Origin: Lachnospiraceae bacterium
Lineage (GTDB): Bacteria; Bacillota; Clostridia; Lachnospirales; Lachnospiraceae
DNA: 64,000 nucleotides
NCBI GenBank assembly: GCA_024690825.1
Contig: JAILOK010000012.1
Coordinates: forward strand, 1-64,000
Direction: 5' to 3'
Shown: in pieces, positions 7,995 through 15,738 of the stretch
Layout: each line of letters starts with the position of its first letter
Position numbering within the stretch: position 1 is the stretch's first letter
Made by a program: the position numbers and the translations under genes
Notes under the pieces: model-generated
Database searches by the model: none
What the model saw: only the letters and a program-made list of their open reading frames with translations
Told to the model about the DNA's origin: nothing

Positions 7995-9628
7995 ACCAGT
8001 TTATTTTTCAGAGCGTTTATAAGTTCCTGTATCCTTTTGGATTCAAGCCTTAAAGAAACGGGATTTACGATCATTCTTGCGGAAAGGGGCATAACCTCTT
8101 CCAATACCTGCAGACCGTTTTCCCTTAAGGTTGAGCCTGTTTCAACTATATCACATATCACTTCGGAAAGTCCCACGATCGGAGCAAGTTCTATGGATCC
8201 GTTGAGTTTGATGATATCGACTGTCTGGTGTTTGGTATTCTGAAAATGATCTCTTGTGATATTCGGATATTTTGTGGCGACCTTTATCATTTCGTGGTGC
8301 TTTAACAGTCCGGCGGCTTCTGCCGGGCCGCAGATGCACATCCTGCATTTTCCGAATCCGAGATCGAGAGTTTCTATTACCTTGCGTCCCTCTTCGAGGA
8401 TGGTATCCTTTCCGGTAACTCCGATGTCAGCGGCACCGTATTCTACATAGGTGGGTACATCGGGACCCTTTGCAAGGAAAAACTTTAATTTCTTTTCCTC
8501 ATTTACAAAGATGAGTTTCCGGGTATCCTTGTCACGCATTTCCTCACAGAAGATGCCTGTCTTTTCAAGAAGATCCAAAGTCTTAAAAGCAAGTCTGCCC
8601 TTTGTCAGAGCAATGGTCAGATAACCGTCTCTTTTTTTGCCGGATTCTGTCAGGTCGAGGTTTTGTTCCACCTGATCAAGGGAAAGGGTCAGACCCACTG
8701 CAGGACAGTCTTTTCCGAATTTCCTTAAAAGATCATCGTATCTGCCGCCTTTTATCACGGCTTCTCCTACAAACGGAACATAAGCCCTGAATACCATGCC
8801 TGTATAATAGTCATATTGCGAGAGCATGCCGAGATCGAAGGATATATGATCCGTTATTCCGTATTTTTCAAGGAGCTTATATATATCTTCGAGCCTGTTT
8901 AAGGCTGAAACGGCGTTTGTGCCGCGGGCCTGCTTTTTCGCTTCGCATATGACCTCAAAACCGCCCATATGGTCCATGCAGCGAAGAATGGCTTCCTTCA
9001 GTCCGCTGTCGCAGTTTATATTATCGAGTATCTGCGACGCATCATCGGAATTTCTGTTTGATACAGCTGTTTTAAGCACAGACTCGGTTTCATGATCAAA
9101 ACCTGCCTCGCTGCAAAGTCCCCTGAAGTACTCGGCATTGCCTATGCATATCATGAAATCGGAAATACCCGCTGTCTTCAGAAGATCATAGGCAAGCTTT
9201 ATCATTTCCGCATCTGAATCACAGGAACTGTCACCGAAGTACTCCGCTCCGATCTCTGATCGTTCCTTAAGTCTTCCTTTGTATGTTCCGTTGTCCGAAA
9301 AGACATTGCCCATGTATGAAAGCTTTACGGTCTTTTCGTTATCGAGAAAATACTTGGCGGCGGCACGGGCAACACCGGGCGTGAAATCGGGACGAAGAAC
9401 CAGTGTGTTATTGTCACTGTCAAAGAATTTATAAAGCTCATTTGAAGGGGTGGTCCCTATATCGCTTGAAAAGATATCAAAGAATTCAAACGAAGGGGTT
9501 TCGATATCCCTGAATCCGAAATTTTTGAGAACATCGTGCAGCTTCAGCTTCAGTTTCAGTTTTTTCTCGTGATCGGTTCCGTACAGATCACGTACACCGT
9601 CAGGTGTGTGTAAAAGTCTGTTGTTCAA
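7991..9628 (-). CDS. hisZG: Fused ATP phosphoribosyltransferase: HisZ regulatory domain plus HisG catalytic domain
   Basis: 545 residues in one uninterrupted frame. Residues about 1-320 are HisZ, a catalytically inert relative of histidyl-tRNA synthetase (LRPDFTPGVAR at 79-89, GGRYDDL at 294-300). Residues about 334-545 are short-form HisG: GYLTIALTKGRL, DIGVTGKD (401-408) and the PRPP loop DIVETGSTLR (493-502). The linker is about ten residues near 325-335. Together these catalyse the first, feedback-regulated step of histidine synthesis, ATP plus PRPP giving PR-ATP. HisZ and short HisG are normally separate polypeptides forming a hetero-octamer, so the fusion fixes their ratio at one to one. 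The start overlaps the recU stop as ATGA. Confidence 0.93.
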   Translation of the reverse strand: MNNRLLHTPDGVRDLYGTDHEKKLKLKLKLHDVLKNFGFRDIETPSFEFFDIFSSDIGTTPSNELYKFFDSDNNTLVLRPDFTPGVARAAAKYFLDNEKTVKLSYMGNVFSDNGTYKGRLKERSEIGAEYFGDSSCDSDAEMIKLAYDLLKTAGISDFMICIGNAEYFRGLCSEAGFDHETESVLKTAVSNRNSDDASQILDNINCDSGLKEAILRCMDHMGGFEVICEAKKQARGTNAVSALNRLEDIYKLLEKYGITDHISFDLGMLSQYDYYTGMVFRAYVPFVGEAVIKGGRYDDLLRKFGKDCPAVGLTLSLDQVEQNLDLTESGKKRDGYLTIALTKGRLAFKTLDLLEKTGIFCEEMRDKDTRKLIFVNEEKKLKFFLAKGPDVPTYVEYGAADIGVTGKDTILEEGRKVIETLDLGFGKCRMCICGPAEAAGLLKHHEMIKVATKYPNITRDHFQNTKHQTVDIIKLNGSIELAPIVGLSEVICDIVETGSTLRENGLQVLEEVMPLSARMIVNPVSLRLESKRIQELINALKNKLV

Positions 9629-10179
9629 AGATCGGTTCCTTTCGTATTGTCCCGTTCATCCAGATCCTTCTGGATATAATCCAGATAAGGTATCAGTATG
9701 CCGGGTTTTGATGATATGATATATCCTTCATCCAGTTCGTCAAAGCGGAAGCTCTTTTTTTTACCCTCTTCCATTCTGTCCCAGAACTGCCGTAATTTTC
9801 TGAAGGTCAGATAATACATTATATCTCTTGATGTATAATAAATCAAAACAAAGGAAATTCCACCCTGTCTTTCGAATTCTTCCATAAAAAACATCTGGTG
9901 TTCATGGATATTCCTGAGTGAAAAGGTGTCAACCGCGCATTCCTTTGCGTCAAAGCACACCGGTATGCCCTGGACGGCGCCTATGTAGTCGACAGTGCTC
10001 TGCTGTTCAAAATAAGCAAGACTTATCTGCCTTTTTTCCTTATCAAATTTCACCGGTGTTATGGGTGTCGGTATTTTCTGTATCAGCGCCAGATGAGAGG
10101 CTTCGTATTTTTCATTTGTACGGTTTACGAGTTCTTCGAGGGACGAACCCCGAAGACCTCTTGAATTCCATGTTGCCAT
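9625..10179 (-). CDS. recU: Holliday junction resolvase RecU
   Basis: 184 residues. RecU cuts four-way DNA junctions in Firmicutes recombination. Visible family features are the N-terminal SRGLRGSSLEELVNRTNEKY, the IQKIPTPI segment and the nuclease core STVDYIGAVQGIPVCFDAKE, which provides the acidic residues and the lysine of the active site. It lacks the long N-terminal extension of the Bacillus protein. RecU is usually next to a penicillin-binding protein gene; here it is between rluA-type and histidine genes. Confidence 0.88.
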   Translation of the reverse strand: MATWNSRGLRGSSLEELVNRTNEKYEASHLALIQKIPTPITPVKFDKEKRQISLAYFEQQSTVDYIGAVQGIPVCFDAKECAVDTFSLRNIHEHQMFFMEEFERQGGISFVLIYYTSRDIMYYLTFRKLRQFWDRMEEGKKKSFRFDELDEGYIISSKPGILIPYLDYIQKDLDERDNTKGTDL

Positions 10180-10193
10180 AATATGACCTGATA

Positions 10194-11102
10194 TTAAAAA
10201 TGCTCTTTCATAAACCCGTTCATATCATCGGGAAGAGGCGCGTAAAACTCCCGTCCGTCAAGTATATCCTTCGGGAATACGACTTTGCAGGAATGGAGGA
10301 GATGCCGTCTTGCGATCCCCTTTTTGGCACCGTATTTTATATCACCAACCAGGGGATGTAAAAGATATGAAAGCGTTGCCCTGATCTGGTGGGGCTTTCC
10401 TGTTATCAGTTCGGCGTTTAAGAGAGTATATCCTTTCCCTGTCTTTATTACATGAAAATCCGTTCTTACGGCATCAAATCCGGGCTTCGGCGTGTCGGAT
10501 ATCACAGAAATATTGCGTGATGCATCCTTTTTAAGAAAAAATTCCGCGGGTCCCTCATTATCAAAGATACCCTCGCAGATGCACTGATAGTATTTTTTTA
10601 TCTTTCTTTTTTTTATTGCCCTGTCAAGTGCCAAAATGCCTTTGGCAGACACTCCGGCCAGAATGATGCCGGATGTGTTCCTGTCGAGTCTGTTGCAGAT
10701 CGAGGGTGTAAATGCGTCTTCCTTTTCGATGTACGAAAGGAGCATATCGTTTACGGACACTTCGCCGCTGATATCTGACTGTGACAGGATCCCGGCCGGT
10801 TTATCGTAGATAAGGATGTCATCGTTTTCGAATATGATCCTTGATGTGTCGAGAGGTTCGGCATATTTTTTTGTCTTTCCCTGTCCGTGGAATTTGTCAA
10901 AGGTCTCATCAGAAAGAAAAAATGAGACTCTGTCGCCGCTCATAAGCCTGTCACTTCCGTCGGATCTTTTTCCGTTCAGCTCAATGTTTTTGTTGCGCAG
11001 GAATTTTCTTAACATCCCCTGTCCCGAAAGCGGAAGGATCCTGGTGCAGTATTTTAAAAGGGTGGTACCCTCTTCTTTTTCCGAAATGATATATTCTTTC
11101 AT
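10194..11102 (-). CDS. RluA-family pseudouridine synthase
   Basis: 302 residues. The N-terminal about 75 residues form an S4 RNA-binding domain (LRKFLRNKNIELNGKRSDG), followed by a pseudouridine synthase domain with the catalytic motif NRLDRNTSGIILAG (Asp in RLDR) and the closing KPHQIRATLSYL segment. Such enzymes isomerise uridines in 23S rRNA or tRNA; the exact target cannot be told. It lies in a tight minus-strand series, three bases after the membrane protein stop. Confidence 0.9.
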   Translation of the reverse strand: MKEYIISEKEEGTTLLKYCTRILPLSGQGMLRKFLRNKNIELNGKRSDGSDRLMSGDRVSFFLSDETFDKFHGQGKTKKYAEPLDTSRIIFENDDILIYDKPAGILSQSDISGEVSVNDMLLSYIEKEDAFTPSICNRLDRNTSGIILAGVSAKGILALDRAIKKRKIKKYYQCICEGIFDNEGPAEFFLKKDASRNISVISDTPKPGFDAVRTDFHVIKTGKGYTLLNAELITGKPHQIRATLSYLLHPLVGDIKYGAKKGIARRHLLHSCKVVFPKDILDGREFYAPLPDDMNGFMKEHF

Positions 11103-11105
11103 CGT

Positions 11106-11657
11106 CTAAAGGGACAGATTTGAGATCAGTGACCGGATGGAGTCCGTGTTATAGATATCCGTGATCCTGCCGGCAAGTTCGGAAGATCTTTTAAGGAATC
11201 TGTCCTCTTCCTTAAAGATCTTGATCCCGACAGATTTAAGGTCGTTTCGGGCAAACATTTCTCTTAAGTGTTTTTCAAGTTTTGATATATCCTTTTTGGG
11301 ATCCGGACAGAATCCCACGACGCTTTCGGGAGAAATGAAAAAAGCATATACATCAAAGCTTTCACCCGTTGTCGTGATGACGCTGTCATAAAAGAAATGT
11401 TCATCGTTTATCTGTCTGCAGCTTTCAAAAAAAGACCCGTCCCCTCCCTTATGGATCATGAACATTATAAAGGAGACGCAGCGCATCGAGGCAGGAATGC
11501 ACACGACAATGGCTGTTATGGAAAACATGGTGGCATAATCGCTGTATCTGTATTTTCCGACAAAGAAAATCAAAAATGCTATAAGAAACAGTATGAGAGT
11601 ATGCAAAAACATGACCCGGCGCATTTTTTTTATATATCCGAAGGATCCCTTTGCCAT
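11106..11657 (-). CDS. Conserved-looking membrane protein of unknown function
   Basis: 183 residues. Two hydrophobic segments stand near the N-terminus (about residues 14-32 and 39-65, the first reading MFLHTLILFLIAFLIFFVG), followed by a soluble alpha/beta-looking domain of about 115 residues ending in a basic and acidic mix (KIFKEEDRFLKRSSELAGRI). I do not recognise the family. The stop codon of the upstream dehydrogenase is adjacent to the start, so the genes are probably translated from one mRNA. The soluble part would face the cytoplasm if the positive-inside rule holds. Confidence 0.65.
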   Translation of the reverse strand: MAKGSFGYIKKMRRVMFLHTLILFLIAFLIFFVGKYRYSDYATMFSITAIVVCIPASMRCVSFIMFMIHKGGDGSFFESCRQINDEHFFYDSVITTTGESFDVYAFFISPESVVGFCPDPKKDISKLEKHLREMFARNDLKSVGIKIFKEEDRFLKRSSELAGRITDIYNTDSIRSLISNLSL

Positions 11658-12419
11658 CTATGCTTCCTTCCAGAAATAAAGGAAAAGTGAGTGCGGAAGA
11701 ACCTTGGTAAAGAAACGAAAGGCGTTCATTGCAGCCGAATAGACTGATATCTCGCGTTTTTTTCGGCTGTCGTTTATCGCCTTTTCAACCACGGCTGCCG
11801 GTCTTACCATGGCGATCTTTTTATACGCGGGGATAGAGTGATGCTTCTCGGCGATCTCAAAAAACTCTGTGGCAACAGGCCCCGGACAGACTGCCGTTAC
11901 GGCAATGCCGCGGTCTTTGAGTTCTTTGTTGAGCGCTCTCGAAAAATTCAGAACATAGGATTTTGTCGCGGAATACACCGCAAATTCGGGCTGCGGCAAA
12001 AAGGCTGCGGCTGATGCGAAATTGATGATCCTGGAATTCTTCTTCATATAGGGAAGGCAGATCTTGGTAAACGCGGTCAGAGCCCTGCAGTTTAAGTCGA
12101 TCATGTTAAGCTCGTCCTCCAGGCTTTCATCATCAAAACGGCCTATTATGCCGGTGCCTGCAGCGTTGACGAGCATGCGTATCTGCGGGTTGACTTCTCT
12201 GAAACAATCTATAAGAGCATCCACATGGGCATCATTTGTGATATCCATGGCGATCGGACGGATCCTTGCGTTTCCTTCGATATTTGAAAGACTCTGAAGC
12301 CTGTCGAGTCTTCTGGCCAGTATCCATATCTCATCAAGCTTTTTATATGCCCTGTTGATCTGTTTTACACATTCAGCGCCCATTCCCGAGGAGGCGCCCG
12401 TAATAATAGCTATGTTCAT
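11658..12419 (-). CDS. Short-chain dehydrogenase/reductase
   Basis: 253 residues with the classical SDR layout: the nucleotide-binding motif TGASSGMG at residues 8-15, NAAGTG, the catalytic YSATK (about 148-152) and the CPGPVATEF segment after the active site. The C-terminal tail (FRFFTKVLPHSLFLYFWKEA) is hydrophobic, as in membrane-associated SDRs of the DltE/YqjQ type. The substrate cannot be predicted. No strong ribosome site precedes the ATG. Confidence 0.85.
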   Translation of the reverse strand: MNIAIITGASSGMGAECVKQINRAYKKLDEIWILARRLDRLQSLSNIEGNARIRPIAMDITNDAHVDALIDCFREVNPQIRMLVNAAGTGIIGRFDDESLEDELNMIDLNCRALTAFTKICLPYMKKNSRIINFASAAAFLPQPEFAVYSATKSYVLNFSRALNKELKDRGIAVTAVCPGPVATEFFEIAEKHHSIPAYKKIAMVRPAAVVEKAINDSRKKREISVYSAAMNAFRFFTKVLPHSLFLYFWKEA

Positions 12420-12450
12420 ATGACAGTATCCGGTAAAAAATCCGTTTTTA

Positions 12451-13905
12451 TTATAACTCTTTGAGTAAAGCGGTCAGGAAATCCCAGGTCTTCTGTACCG
12501 AGGTGATGGAAAGCTTTTCCTTTGGTGTGTGTGCGCCGTTTATCTGAGGTCCGAATGAAATTACATCAACGGGTTTCAGCGCATGATATATGACTCCGCA
12601 TTCAAGTCCGGCGTGTATTCCCTTTATTACAGGATTATATCCGAAAAGTTTCCTGTAAACATCCGATGAAAGCTGCATGAGTTTTGATCCCTCATTAAAC
12701 TCCCAGGCCGGATAATCTCCGTTTACCTCGTAGTTGCCACCGATACCTTCGGCAAGAAACTTGAGTTTATCGGAAAGAGCGTATTTTTCGCTTGATACAC
12801 TGCTCCTTAATGAAGCTTCCAGTGTAAAGTGGTCGTCACGAAGCCGCATGATCCCGAAATTCAGGGAGGTCTTGACCAGGCCTTTCTGCTTCTCGTCCAT
12901 GCACATGTTCTGTACGCCGTCGGGAACGGTGTTCATCAAAAAGATAACCCTGTTCTGCAGTCTGGGTTTCAGAACATTTTCGGTGGATTCCCCCAGACAT
13001 TCGCAATATATCATGAGATTTTTTTCATTTGCGCTGAATTCATTTTTAATGGTCTTTTCAAATTCAGCGATAAGCTTTTCGAAATCCTTTGAATCCCTGG
13101 CTGAAACAAGCATACGGCAGTTTGCCTCGCGGGGGATGGCGTTGTCCATGAGGCCGCCCTGCATCCTGAATATATGAAAACCGATCTTTGTGCTCAGGAA
13201 ATGAAGGAGTCTCCCCATGATGATGATCGCATTTGCGTAGTATCTGTCGATCATGTCGCCGGAATGACCGCCGTGGAGCCCGCTTATCACAACATTGTAG
13301 GCAACGCCGGAAATATCAAAGCGTTTTACGGGAACGCGCAGTGTCCCCCGAAGTCCTCCGGCGCAGCTGACATATATGACACCCTCATCTTCCGAATCGA
13401 GATTGATCACTTTCCGGGCACTTACTTCTGAAAAATCAAAGCCTTTGACACCGTGCATTCCCGTTTCTTCATCTGTCGTGAAAAGGCACTGAAGCTCGGG
13501 ATGCGATACCTCATCTTTTGAATCTATGATGGCAAGGATAAGCGCCAGAGCTACCCCGTCGTCCGCGCCCAGAGTTGTCTGACGGGCAAATATCTCATTA
13601 TCCATATGGTCGACATCGATGCCGTCTGTTTTAAAATCATGCCTGCTCTCCGAGGTCTTCTCACAGACCATGTCCATATGACCCTGAAGCATTACGGGGT
13701 CGTGTGCCTCAAATCCTTTTGTGGCAGGCACTTTGATAAAGACATTGTTTAATCCGTCTCTTATGTATTCCAGACCGCGTTTTAGAGCAAAAGACTCCAG
13801 ATAGGAGGATATGCCGTCCATATTGCCGGAGCCCCTTGGGATGGCGCATATTTCTTCAAAATACGAAAATACTTTTTGGGGTTCAAGCAGCTCAAGCTTT
13901 CCCAT
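12451..13905 (-). CDS. pepD: Aminoacyl-histidine dipeptidase, M20 family
   Basis: 484 residues from the ATG at 13905. The reading frame stays open upstream to 13986, but that part crosses a hairpin and has no ribosome site. PepD-type enzymes hydrolyse unspecific dipeptides such as Xaa-His in the cytoplasm using two zinc ions. Ligand motifs are visible: MLQGHMDMVCEK, TTLGADDGVALA and TTDEETGMHG, then the lid domain (GLHGGHSGDMID) and HAGLECGVI near the end. A hairpin at 13966-13984 separates it from the upstream coiled-coil gene. Confidence 0.9.
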   Translation of the reverse strand: MGKLELLEPQKVFSYFEEICAIPRGSGNMDGISSYLESFALKRGLEYIRDGLNNVFIKVPATKGFEAHDPVMLQGHMDMVCEKTSESRHDFKTDGIDVDHMDNEIFARQTTLGADDGVALALILAIIDSKDEVSHPELQCLFTTDEETGMHGVKGFDFSEVSARKVINLDSEDEGVIYVSCAGGLRGTLRVPVKRFDISGVAYNVVISGLHGGHSGDMIDRYYANAIIIMGRLLHFLSTKIGFHIFRMQGGLMDNAIPREANCRMLVSARDSKDFEKLIAEFEKTIKNEFSANEKNLMIYCECLGESTENVLKPRLQNRVIFLMNTVPDGVQNMCMDEKQKGLVKTSLNFGIMRLRDDHFTLEASLRSSVSSEKYALSDKLKFLAEGIGGNYEVNGDYPAWEFNEGSKLMQLSSDVYRKLFGYNPVIKGIHAGLECGVIYHALKPVDVISFGPQINGAHTPKEKLSITSVQKTWDFLTALLKEL

Positions 13906-13965
13906 GATCAAAACCTCGCTTGTATATAAGTATTTATCCTTATCAGGTATGCTGACATTAAAGAT

Positions 13966-13984
13966 GGGAGGCAGACAGCCTCCC
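13966..13984 (-). terminator. Hairpin between coiled-coil gene and pepD
   Basis: GGGAGGC at 13966-13972 pairs perfectly with GCCTCCC at 13978-13984 around a five-base loop, just after the stop of the coiled-coil gene (14000). The T tract on the minus strand is short and broken, so it may be a weak terminator or an mRNA processing element. Confidence 0.5.
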
Positions 13985-13999
13985 ATGACAAAATCCTTA

Positions 14000-14686
14000 T
14001 CAGATGATATCTATGCCGTCTGAGGGGCTTTTTGCTTTCGGTGCCGCCGCGTCACTGCTTTGTGCTTCATTGCTGTCCGTGCTGCCCTCTCCTGAGATGT
14101 TCGGGCTCACACCTATCACGGGATTACCCGCGGCATCCATGGTGACCTGCTGGGTAAGCTGCGAACGGTTGGTGGAAACCCTGCTCATGGCTTCGTTTAA
14201 CGAAGAAAGGAGTTCTTCATATCTGTCCTGGGCGCTGGATATGGCTTTGCTTAAGATATCCTGAAGCGTGGAGAGTTCCTGGTCCGTATATGTGACAGCG
14301 TGCATCTGGTAATTATTGGCGTCGTTTGTAGCCTGATTTAACAGGTCCTGTGCATTTGAACGGGCCTGATTGACGATCTCTCCGGCCTGCGCATAGGCTC
14401 TCTGCATGATCTCGTTCTGATCCACCATCTGGCTCTGATACTGTTTCGCCTGGTTTATGATCTCGTCAGCCTGTATCTTCGCATTTTTTAATATTGTATC
14501 ACGGTTGGCGATTATATTCTGGCAATGTACTATCTCTTCGGGGGTTCTTTCACGAAGTTCCTCCAAGAGTTCAAAAATATCTTCCTTGTTTACTATGATG
14601 CTCTCTTTGTTGGAAAAAGCGGCATATTTGCAGCCTTCCAGCAATTCATAGATATCATCGATAGTCTGTTCAATCTTTCCTGCCAT
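14000..14686 (-). CDS. Coiled-coil protein of unknown function beside coaD
   Basis: 228 residues from the ATG at 14686, chosen for the GGGGAG five bases upstream; it overlaps the coaD 3' end by 17 bases. From about residue 40 to 180 the protein is a long predicted coiled coil rich in Ala, Gln, Asn and Glu (repeated [23 protein letters not shown]). The C-terminal about 50 residues are low complexity (Ser, Ala, Pro). No membrane segment is seen. It recalls ATP synthase subunit H-like or DivIVA-like coiled coils, but I cannot assign a function. Proteins of this type appear to be conserved next to coaD in clostridia; that is recall, not shown here. Confidence 0.65.
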   Translation of the reverse strand: MAGKIEQTIDDIYELLEGCKYAAFSNKESIIVNKEDIFELLEELRERTPEEIVHCQNIIANRDTILKNAKIQADEIINQAKQYQSQMVDQNEIMQRAYAQAGEIVNQARSNAQDLLNQATNDANNYQMHAVTYTDQELSTLQDILSKAISSAQDRYEELLSSLNEAMSRVSTNRSQLTQQVTMDAAGNPVIGVSPNISGEGSTDSNEAQSSDAAAPKAKSPSDGIDII

Positions 14687-15176
14687 TTTGCTCCCCGTTC
14701 TCCCTGTACTTTTTGTATACCCTTTCTGCCACGCTGTCAGGTACAAAAAGGCTTATATCACCGCCGAAAGCGGCAACCTCCCTGACTGTGGTCGATGACA
14801 GATAGGCATATTCAAGGCTGGTGGTTAAAAACACTGTATCAGCCTGAAGCAGAAGCTTCCTGTTTGTCTGCGCCATCTGCAGCTCGTATTCAAAATCGGT
14901 TATGGCTCTTAAGCCTCTGATGACGACATCAAAGTTATTTTTGCGGACATAATCCACCAAAAGTCCCGAAAACGAATCGACGGTAACATTCGGTATATCC
15001 GCACATACTTCCTCTAACATTTTAACACGGTCGTCTGCAGAAAACAACGCACTTTTTGCCTTGTTGTCAAGTACCGAGACCGTGAGGCTGTCAAAAAGCT
15101 TGGATGCTCTTTTTATGATATCGATATGGCCGAAGGTTACGGGATCAAAACTCCCGGGATAGATCGCACTTGTCAT
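14670..15176 (-). CDS. coaD: Phosphopantetheine adenylyltransferase
   Basis: 168 residues. CoaD transfers AMP from ATP to 4'-phosphopantetheine in coenzyme A synthesis. The nucleotidyltransferase motif [16 protein letters not shown] is at the N-terminus, with the (T/H)xGH core. [16 protein letters not shown] and the LSSTTVRE segment are the other family signatures. The start overlaps the rsmD stop by four bases; rsmD-coaD is a common clostridial pair. Confidence 0.95.
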   Translation of the reverse strand: MTSAIYPGSFDPVTFGHIDIIKRASKLFDSLTVSVLDNKAKSALFSADDRVKMLEEVCADIPNVTVDSFSGLLVDYVRKNNFDVVIRGLRAITDFEYELQMAQTNRKLLLQADTVFLTTSLEYAYLSSTTVREVAAFGGDISLFVPDSVAERVYKKYRENGEQNGRKD

Positions 15177-15730
15177 TTTTTTGCTCTTTTCAATAATATA
15201 TGTCTGTTGGTCTTGTAATCCTTTGTACGGATGATCTCAAAATCGCCGCCGCAGAGTTCTTCCGTATCGGTTTCGTTTGAAGCTTCGATTATGATCAGGG
15301 TTTCATTGTCTGCCAGCTTTGAGGATGAAAGATACCGCATCACGGCAAGTTCCAGGCCCATATCGTAGGGCGGGTCCATGAATATCACATCAAAGGGTCC
15401 CTGTTTTTCGATCATCAGAAGCCCTCCGAGCACATCGGAAGTCATCACATCGGCCTTATCCTCAAGATGCGTTATCTTAAGGTTTTCATTTATCACTTTT
15501 ACGGCTTCCCTGTCATTTTCAACAAAGGTGCAGTGGCTCGCTCCTCGGCTTAAGGCTTCTATGCCTATGCTGCCCGTGCCCGCAAAAAGGTCGAGGAACC
15601 TCGAATCCGGGACATATCCCTGTATCGTATTAAAAAGAGTTTCCTTGTATCTGTCAAGCGTGGGTCTTGTCTTATTCCCTTTAAGAGATTTCAACAGGAG
15701 TCTCCTTGCGCTGCCGGCTATAACCCTCAT
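15173..15730 (-). CDS. rsmD: 16S rRNA (guanine966-N2)-methyltransferase
   Basis: 185 residues. The SAM-binding motif is [20 protein letters not shown] and the catalytic motif MDPPYD matches the N-methyltransferase (D/N)PPY. The basic N-terminus ([17 protein letters not shown], then TRPT) is the RNA-binding signature. The enzyme methylates the amino group of G966 (E. coli numbering) in 16S rRNA. Coupled to coaD downstream. Confidence 0.93.
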   Translation of the reverse strand: MRVIAGSARRLLLKSLKGNKTRPTLDRYKETLFNTIQGYVPDSRFLDLFAGTGSIGIEALSRGASHCTFVENDREAVKVINENLKITHLEDKADVMTSDVLGGLLMIEKQGPFDVIFMDPPYDMGLELAVMRYLSSSKLADNETLIIIEASNETDTEELCGGDFEIIRTKDYKTNRHILLKRAKK

Positions 15731-15738
15731 AATAAAAA

